Part shown: piece after piece, positions 14,398-18,693 of the stretch
Layout: every line of letters begins with the position of its first letter
Numbering within the stretch: the first letter of the stretch is position 1
NCBI GenBank assembly: GCA_900759005.1
Contig: CAAEUQ010000011.1
Coordinates: 1 to 18,693 of the forward strand
Source of the DNA: Clostridia bacterium
Lineage (GTDB): Bacteria > Bacillota > Clostridia > Christensenellales > Aristaeellaceae
Reading direction: 5' to 3'
Length of the DNA: 18,693 bases
Translations under genes and position numbers: made by a program
Notes under the pieces: generated by a model
The model's input: only the letters and a program-made list of their open reading frames with translations
Database searches by the model: none
What the model was told of the DNA's origin: nothing

Positions 14398-15735
14398 TTA
14401 TTCCTGAATTACGACCGTGGTTCCATATGGACAGTTGTCATAAATCCATTTCGCATCATCCACCGTCAGGCGAATGCAGCCGTGCGACGCCTTTCTGCCG
14501 AGGTTCTTCTCGTCGCCGAGCGGCTTTTTGTCGCGCGTGTACGTGACTGAATGGAACAGGATACCGCCGACGATGCCGTAGGCGTACTTCGCATAGCATT
14601 TGTACGTCTTGAACCACCACCATTCATCGTCCTCAAGGTCGAGCTGACCGTATGCCTGATACGTACCCAGCGGCGTGGGCGTGGCTTTTTTGCCGGTGCT
14701 ACAGATCATTTTGCGCTCCGGAATCGAATACGCTTCGCCGTCCCAGCGGAAAACGTAAATCGTCTGATCGGATATATCGACGTAAATCTTGTACGGGAAT
14801 ACGTACTCTTCCGATTCAACCGCGTCATTCGAGAAGAGAATGCGCTGCGTCGCTTCATCGGCGATGCCGGTTTCAGGCAAGCCGTTCTTGCGCTGGAAAT
14901 ACATCAGCGCGCGCTGCGTGTTCAGTCCGAATTTCTGATCCGGACGGCGATAGAGGTAATTCAGCTGTTTCAGGCGCGCCTGAACGCGGTAAACATCCAG
15001 ATTTTCATCACCGCTCTGAACGTCGTTGTGATAAACTTCAAATTCTTCCAGCCCGTCGACATAGCTCATCAGCAGATCGTCCACCTCTCCATCTGCGGCG
15101 AATGGGGTGGGCGTGGGCTCGATCGTGGCTTTCGGCACGTCCGCAACCATCGGCAGCTCGCCCGGCGCGGCGGTCGGAATCGGCGTGGGCACGGGCGTGA
15201 CCTCGGGCTTGGGCAAAAGCCCGTTGTCCTCGAGGTATTGCTTGAAATATGTAATGCCCGTCTTGCTGGCATTGCCGAGCTTTCCATCGATCTTTCCATA
15301 AAGGAAGCCCCACTGCGAAAGCACAGTCTGAATGCGTACCTCCTCGCTTTCCAGCGCGAGCGCGATCGGCGGCGGGGTGGTCAGCACGGATTCTTCGGAA
15401 TACAGAAGCTCCTGCGTCGCGCGATCGGCGACGCCCGTGGCTTCCAGACCATTCAGGCGCTGAAAGTATTTAACTGCGTTTTCGGTGTTCTGACCAAACG
15501 CGCCGTCTGCTTCGTCATCGCTCAGAAAGCCGAGCTCAATCAGACGGCTTTGCAGGCTTGTGACATTCGCGGCGGATTCGGGATCGTCCCGGTCGCCGAG
15601 CGACAGCGTCGGGAATTCCTCAGACGCGCTCGTTTCCGTATCCGAATCCGGAAAACTCATTTCCGCCCAGACCGGCGTGAGTCCGCCCCACAACAAAGCG
15701 ACGGCGAGCGCCGCACTCACAATGCGTCGAAACAA
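14398..15735 (-). CDS. Secreted L,D-transpeptidase (YkuD) with peptidoglycan-binding repeats
   Basis: 445 residues from a TTG start at 15735, which has GAGGTG exactly 8 nt upstream; the frame is open to a TTG at 15753 that has no ribosome-binding site. Order: signal peptide (about 1-24, ending VWA), a PG_binding_1 domain (57-112), a degenerate second copy (132-172), a Pro/Thr-rich linker (176-215), a third PG-binding domain (248-301) and the YkuD catalytic domain (314-445). The catalytic motif is HGCIRL with H418 and C420. It forms 3-3 peptide crosslinks, or attaches proteins, in peptidoglycan outside the membrane. The 38-codon ORF lies 90 bp upstream with no terminator between, so both probably use the promoter at 15963-15991. 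The TTG start may lower expression. Confidence 0.93.
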   Translation of the reverse strand: MFRRIVSAALAVALLWGGLTPVWAEMSFPDSDTETSASEEFPTLSLGDRDDPESAANVTSLQSRLIELGFLSDDEADGAFGQNTENAVKYFQRLNGLEATGVADRATQELLYSEESVLTTPPPIALALESEEVRIQTVLSQWGFLYGKIDGKLGNASKTGITYFKQYLEDNGLLPKPEVTPVPTPIPTAAPGELPMVADVPKATIEPTPTPFAADGEVDDLLMSYVDGLEEFEVYHNDVQSGDENLDVYRVQARLKQLNYLYRRPDQKFGLNTQRALMYFQRKNGLPETGIADEATQRILFSNDAVESEEYVFPYKIYVDISDQTIYVFRWDGEAYSIPERKMICSTGKKATPTPLGTYQAYGQLDLEDDEWWWFKTYKCYAKYAYGIVGGILFHSVTYTRDKKPLGDEKNLGRKASHGCIRLTVDDAKWIYDNCPYGTTVVIQE

Positions 15736-15825
15736 GTTGGTTGCACCTCGCAATTCAAGATATATTCTGTATTTAGACTACTAAAAACGGAAGTTTGTTG
15801 CCGAAAAAGGGAAAAAACGGAAAAA

Positions 15826-15942
15826 TTAACCGCGCGTTCCCATTTCAATCACAATCGGATCCGCATCTTCGACGACGATCGCGCATCCTGCGCAAAGCAG
15901 GATCAATGCGCCGAGCATCAGCGCAAGCATTCGCTTTTTCAT
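15826..15942 (-). CDS. Small lipoprotein-like peptide, unknown function
   Basis: A 38-codon ORF with GGAGGG about 7 nt upstream and a good promoter. The peptide starts MKKRMLALMLGALILLCAGC: basic residues, a hydrophobic core, then CAGC, which resembles a lipobox with C20 as the lipidated residue, although Cys at -3 is unusual (Leu is at -4). The mature part would be only about 19 residues (acidic, ending EMGTRG). It may be a tiny lipoprotein, a leader peptide or a membrane peptide. It is the first ORF of the transcript reading into the L,D-transpeptidase gene. I do not recognise a family. Confidence 0.6.
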   Translation of the reverse strand: MKKRMLALMLGALILLCAGCAIVVEDADPIVIEMGTRG

Positions 15943-15962
15943 GTCCAATCCCTCCGCGCCTC

Positions 15963-15991
15963 ATTATAGCATTTTTGCGCCGCGTATGCAA
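15963..15991 (-). promoter_or_regulatory. Sigma-A promoter of the lipoprotein-like ORF and L,D-transpeptidase
   Basis: On the minus strand, TTGCAT (15991-15986), a 17-bp spacer and TATAAT (15968-15963), with TG before the -10 (extended). It lies 21 bp before the 38-codon ORF. Confidence 0.82.
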
Positions 15992-16006
15992 CTGCCATAC
16001 GGCGTA

Positions 16007-16014
16007 CATACTAT
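16007..16014 (+). promoter_or_regulatory. Candidate sigma-E-type -10 element for the DUF1614-like/spoIIP operon
   Basis: CATACTAT differs at one position from CATACAAT, the -10 of mother-cell sigma-E promoters, and no sigma-A -10 stands out upstream of the ATG at 16048. The region about 16 bp upstream (GTATGCA, 15984-15990) is only a partial -35 match. Sigma-E control would fit spoIIP downstream. Confidence 0.35.
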
Positions 16015-16047
16015 TCGAGCGAAACTGACCTCAAGGAGGGAATTTCA

Positions 16048-16710
16048 ATGACAACAGGTCTGATTCTGCTGCTGATTGCGGGTGTGCTCGTGCTGCTCGG
16101 CGTGGGGCAGCGCGTGCTGGACAAGCTGCGTTTGAACGATCGGCAGGCGCTTTTGTGGATTGCGCTGATTCTGGCGGGCGGACTGATTCCGGAGATTCCG
16201 ATCACAAACCGCTTTCGATTCAACATCGGCGGCGCGCTGATTCCGCTGGCGCTGAGCGTCTATCTCTGGATCAAAGCCGATTCCGCCCGCGAACGCGCGC
16301 GCAGCATTGCCGCGGCGATTGGTACCGGCGCGATCGTTTATGCGCTCGGGCGGTTCATGCCGGATGAGCCGGAGAATATTCAAATTGACCCCGCGCTGGT
16401 GAACGGGCTGGTCGCCGGCGTGATCGGCTATCTGTTCGGACATTCTCGGCGCGGTGCGTACATCGCGGGCACGGTCGGTGTATTGCTTTCAACGGTCGCG
16501 AATGCGATTTACGTCTGGTCGCTCGGCGTTGATCAGCCGCTCGTGCTCGGTGGCGCGGGGGCGTTTGACGTGGTGGTGATTTCCGGTTTGCTCGCCGTAC
16601 TGCTCAGCGAACTGCTCGGCGAAATTACGGAGCGGCTGGAACGCGGCCGTGCGCGCCCCATGCGCGAATTCAAAAACGGCGAATTCGTTGAAAAGGGGGA
16701 AGGCAAATGA
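16048..16710 (+). CDS. DUF1614-like polytopic membrane protein, upstream of spoIIP
   Basis: 220 residues with about six or seven hydrophobic helices and a charged cytoplasmic-looking tail (ERLERGRARPMREF...). The opening helix followed by GVGQRVLDKLRLNDRQA, and the central NIGGALIPLALSVYL, fit my memory of DUF1614 proteins, which have no established function. The repeated Gly-rich helices (GLVAGVIGYLFGHSRRG, GGAGAFDVVVISGLLA) suggest a transporter-like or channel-like fold, but that is speculation. AAGGAGGG lies 7 nt before ATG 16048. The stop overlaps the spoIIP start (ATGA), so the two proteins are probably made together, perhaps only during sporulation. Confidence 0.72.
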   Translation: MTTGLILLLIAGVLVLLGVGQRVLDKLRLNDRQALLWIALILAGGLIPEIPITNRFRFNIGGALIPLALSVYLWIKADSARERARSIAAAIGTGAIVYALGRFMPDEPENIQIDPALVNGLVAGVIGYLFGHSRRGAYIAGTVGVLLSTVANAIYVWSLGVDQPLVLGGAGAFDVVVISGLLAVLLSELLGEITERLERGRARPMREFKNGEFVEKGEGK

Positions 16711-17786
16711 AAGCGTTTGCAAGGCTGATCGCGCTGGCAGCGGCGTTGACGCTGTTGATTGCGATGCCGCGCGCATTCGCCGAGGAAATTGATGGCGATT
16801 GCGTGTATACGCTCGTGGATGAATCCGGACGCGTGCTCACCCGGCGCGGCGGCAAAATGTATGTCGGCGACGAATATATTTCCGGCGACGATCGCTATTA
16901 TCGCATCATTTCCGTCGATGATGTTTCTCAAACCGCGACCGCGGAGGATCTCGGCGAGGCGACGATCGACGTTTCCGCGCTCAGTTCATTTCTGAAAGCC
17001 TGTGCCAAAACGGAGACGGACGGCGAGAAGCTCGTCTGCATGTATTCAACCCATAGCGATGAATCCTACGTTCCGACCGACGGCGATTCCTCGCTCTGGG
17101 AAAATGCGGGCATTTACGATGTTGGCAACGCGCTGAAAAAGGAACTCGAATCGCGGGGCATCAAAACGGTGTATTCCAAAGAAACATTTCTTCCGCACGA
17201 CGCGGGCGCGTACAATCGTTCCCGCGCAACCGCCGAGGAGCTCCTGAAAAAGGGACCGGACGCGCTTCTGGATATTCATCGCGACGCAACGCCTGCGGAT
17301 GAATATGAAACGGAGGTCGAGGGTGAGGACATCAGCAAGGTGCGTCTGTTCGTCGGAAGATCCAATCAGAATCGCGCGGCAAACAAGGCGTTTGCACAGC
17401 AGATCAAGAAAACAGCAGACAAGGAATACCCAGGTCTGATCAAGGACATCTATATCGGAAAGGGCAATTACAACCAGGAACTCTATCCGCACGCGCTGCT
17501 GCTCGAATTCGGCACACATAAGATCGAAAAGGACAAGGCGATCGGCGCGACCGGTTATATGGCGGATGTGCTCAGCCAGGTGCTCTACGGCGAAACCGCA
17601 AAGGCGGAGGAAACCGCTTCGCCGGCGATCAAGGGAATTGCCTGGGCGGTTGGAATTGCGATTGCCGGAGCGCTCATTTACGCGCTCGTTTCCACCGGCA
17701 CGTTCGACGGCATGAAGAAAAAGCTCGCGCGCGGCGTCAGTGAAATTACCGGCGGCGCAATTGGCAAAAAACCGAACAATCGGTGA
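16707..17786 (+). CDS. spoIIP: Stage II sporulation protein P (SpoIIP), cell-wall amidase
   Basis: 359 residues. It has an N-terminal signal or anchor helix (about 5-25, ending AFA), a region with SH3-like character (30-95), then the SpoIIP catalytic domain: YSTHSDESY (113-121) with H116 and E119, DIHRD (189-193) with H191, and LYPHALLLEFGTH (259-271) with E267, the expected zinc and catalytic residues of the amidase. SpoIIP cleaves peptidoglycan with SpoIID and SpoIIM so that the mother-cell membrane can engulf the forespore. After the domain comes a second hydrophobic segment (about 308-329) and a basic tail, so this version may be anchored at its C-terminus. It overlaps the upstream membrane-protein gene by 4 nt; GGGGGAAGG provides a ribosome-binding site. 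No gpr gene is adjacent. Confidence 0.92.
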   Translation: MKAFARLIALAAALTLLIAMPRAFAEEIDGDCVYTLVDESGRVLTRRGGKMYVGDEYISGDDRYYRIISVDDVSQTATAEDLGEATIDVSALSSFLKACAKTETDGEKLVCMYSTHSDESYVPTDGDSSLWENAGIYDVGNALKKELESRGIKTVYSKETFLPHDAGAYNRSRATAEELLKKGPDALLDIHRDATPADEYETEVEGEDISKVRLFVGRSNQNRAANKAFAQQIKKTADKEYPGLIKDIYIGKGNYNQELYPHALLLEFGTHKIEKDKAIGATGYMADVLSQVLYGETAKAEETASPAIKGIAWAVGIAIAGALIYALVSTGTFDGMKKKLARGVSEITGGAIGKKPNNR

Positions 17787-17803
17787 TGAAAAATCAAAAT
17801 ATC

Positions 17804-17842
17804 AAAGCAAAACGCCGATGCGGAACTCAACCGTATCGGCGT
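17804..17842. terminator. Hairpin between spoIIP and the ECF S-component gene
   Basis: A 12-bp stem with one imperfect pair (ACGCCGATGCGG / CCGTATCGGCGT) and a 7-nt loop. On the minus strand it is followed by TTTTGCTTTG, a fair terminator for the gene ending at 17863. On the plus strand it is followed by an A/T-rich stretch without a proper T-run, so termination of spoIIP is less certain. Confidence 0.68.
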
Positions 17843-17862
17843 ATATTATAATAGGAAGAAAC

Positions 17863-18378
17863 TCAGTTGTGATTGAACTTGTTCACATACTTTCTGATTC
17901 CGGAGGAACGCAACATCACCGGCGCTACAACCAGCGCAGCCACCGCGCTTACGCCTGCCTGAACGAGATTTCCGGGAATGGAAGCGACTGCGCCCGCGCC
18001 CATATCGACGATCCACATTTCAAAAACCAGATAGCCCAGCACCATGAACAGTTCCGCCGCGACTGCCGCGAGCACGCGCATCCAACCGCCGCGCTTACCG
18101 AGCAGCATCGCGATTGCGAACACGCCGACTTTGATCACGAACGTCGCCGGAATATAAATTCCATAGCCGCTGATTGCGTCCGCCAGCGCTGCGCCGATGC
18201 CCGCCGCGAACATCATCGGCGAGGACGGGAACAGAAATGCAAACAGCAGAATCACCGCGTCGCCAAGATTCGCATAGCCGTTGACCATCGGAAAGGGAAT
18301 GTGAATAAAGTAGGTTGCCACACAGGTCAGTGCCGCGAGCAGCGCGGTCATCGCATAACGGAAGGTCTTGTTGTTCAT
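17863..18378 (-). CDS. ECF transporter S component, substrate unknown
   Basis: A 171-residue membrane protein with about six helices. This is the size and layout of energy-coupling-factor substrate-binding subunits, which capture a vitamin or related micronutrient and work with shared EcfT and EcfA ATPase subunits encoded elsewhere. The stretches YFIHIPFPMVNGYANLGDAVI and ALADAISGYGIYIPATFVIK resemble the PF07155-type S-component core. ATG 18378 (MNNKTFRYAM) is preceded by GGGGG 9 nt upstream. The in-frame ATG at 18408 is rejected because it coincides with the expected transcription start of the promoter at 18416. No riboswitch fits the leader of about 30 nt, so the substrate cannot be read from regulation. 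Confidence 0.85.
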   Translation of the reverse strand: MNNKTFRYAMTALLAALTCVATYFIHIPFPMVNGYANLGDAVILLFAFLFPSSPMMFAAGIGAALADAISGYGIYIPATFVIKVGVFAIAMLLGKRGGWMRVLAAVAAELFMVLGYLVFEMWIVDMGAGAVASIPGNLVQAGVSAVAALVVAPVMLRSSGIRKYVNKFNHN

Positions 18379-18415
18379 GAAAATGCGCCCCCAACTACAT
18401 AATACCATGGATTGA

Positions 18416-18444
18416 ATTATAGGGTATCAGAAAACACAAGAAAC
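18416..18444 (-). promoter_or_regulatory. Likely promoter of the ECF S-component gene
   Basis: On the minus strand, a consensus TATAAT (18421-18416). The -35 is poor: GTTTCT at 17 bp or TTTCTT at 16 bp. Transcription would start near 18409, leaving a leader of about 30 nt. Confidence 0.5.
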
Positions 18445-18585
18445 ATCTATCGCATGAATGCAAAGGAATCGACATAAAGACGTTAATCCGTATGTGGATT
18501 CGCCTGTTAAATCGCCATAACCCGCCCCAAAAAGCGCCAGAAAGCGCCAAAAGCGTAAAGAAACGGAAAAAGTCGAAAAACAGGG
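18445..18585. other. Intergenic stretch without a supported gene
   Basis: About 140 bp between the divergent promoters. It is A-rich, with a short repeated AAAGCGCCA (twice near 18530-18550). Minus-strand open frames here encode only Phe-rich peptides without ribosome-binding sites. I see no RNA-gene signature. Confidence 0.5.
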
Positions 18586-18614
18586 TTGACAAGGGGAAGG
18601 GGATGTGATACAAT
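18586..18614 (+). promoter_or_regulatory. Strong promoter reading out of the right edge
   Basis: TTGACA (18586-18591), a 17-bp spacer and TACAAT (18609-18614), with TG at 18606-18607 (extended -10). The predicted transcript starts near 18621 and its gene lies beyond the window. Confidence 0.85.
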
Positions 18615-18620
18615 CTCATA

Positions 18621-18640
18621 CGTTGTCGCGAGCGACGATG
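18621..18640 (+). other. 5' hairpin of the rightmost transcript
   Basis: CGTTGTCG-CGAG-CGACGATG style inverted repeat (8-bp stem with G-U pairs) starting at the predicted +1. The next 50 nt to the window edge contain no ribosome-binding site with a good start codon. It is either a 5'-stabilising hairpin or the beginning of a structured leader or RNA gene. Confidence 0.45.
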
Positions 18641-18693
18641 AAACGTTGAAAGCGGCGGCGCGATCCTTGAAAACGATACAGAAAACGTACAAA

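Noticed and set aside
14551..15969. A 472-codon plus-strand frame opposite the L,D-transpeptidase
   Set aside because: It covers the signal peptide, YkuD catalytic motif, ribosome-binding site and 38-codon ORF of the minus strand, and has no initiation signal of its own.
18378..18409. Vitamin riboswitch upstream of the ECF S component
   Set aside because: The predicted leader is only about 30 nt and contains no FMN, TPP, THF, preQ1 or cobalamin hallmark that I can recognise.
18520..18560. Possible CRISPR-like or tandem repeat around AAAGCGCCA
   Set aside because: Only two copies of a 9-mer a few bases apart, with no spacer structure; too little for a repeat array.
18395..18692. Minus-strand frames of 61-74 codons near the right edge
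   Set aside because: Phe-rich, low-complexity peptides with no ribosome-binding site. They overlap the promoter of the ECF gene and the strong plus-strand promoter.

Overview
The window looks like chromosomal DNA from a GC-rich, endospore-forming member of the Firmicutes/Clostridia, probably an uncultured gut- or rumen-type lineage. That is inference. It rests on a SpoIIP gene, a T-box riboswitch, clean TTGACA/TATAAT-type promoters with 17-bp spacers, strong AGGAGG ribosome-binding sites, a DUF1540 protein, an ECF-type vitamin transporter subunit and clostridial-style HisRS and Nudix proteins. I see no transposase, phage gene, CRISPR array, tRNA or rRNA. Gene order alternates in short operons, most bounded by visible promoters and hairpin terminators.

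Layout. (1) 1-1037, minus strand: a Nudix-fold protein, an 86-residue two-helix membrane protein with its own terminator, and the N-terminus of a dihydroorotase-like amidohydrolase running off the left edge. (2) 1139-4887, plus strand: an operon of sirtuin deacylase, deoxyinosine/uracil DNA glycosylase, pyrimidine-nucleoside phosphorylase and a degenerate CPBP-type membrane protein, with start and stop codons touching or overlapping. A small 8-cysteine DUF1540 protein and a strong hairpin terminator follow. (3) 4896-8247, minus strand: hisS-aspS behind a T-box leader whose specifier loop reads GACAC, so both GAC (Asp) and CAC (His) are present. (4) 8361-11237, plus strand: an Rpe/AlsE-type sugar-phosphate epimerase, a cytosolic NPP-type phosphodiesterase and an SGNH hydrolase, closed by a perfect bidirectional terminator. 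(5) 11284-15991, minus strand: a stand-alone lacZ-type beta-galactosidase with its own promoter; upstream, an L,D-transpeptidase (TTG start) and a 38-codon lipoprotein-like ORF behind another promoter. (6) 16007-17786, plus strand: a polytopic DUF1614-like membrane protein overlapping spoIIP. (7) 17812-18421, minus strand: an ECF S-component gene. (8) 18586-18693, plus strand: a strong promoter and 5' hairpin leading out of the window.

Functionally most genes are housekeeping: aminoacylation, nucleotide salvage and DNA-base repair, cell-wall crosslinking, spore engulfment, and vitamin and sugar uptake or use. I found no convincing new defence or mobile system. The most notable signals are the overlapping Asp/His specifier in the T-box, the tightly coupled sirtuin-glycosylase-phosphorylase operon, the C-terminally anchored SpoIIP with its membrane partner, and two very small genes (57 and 38 codons). 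Many long open frames lie antisense to the real genes. They appear to be by-products of codon bias.
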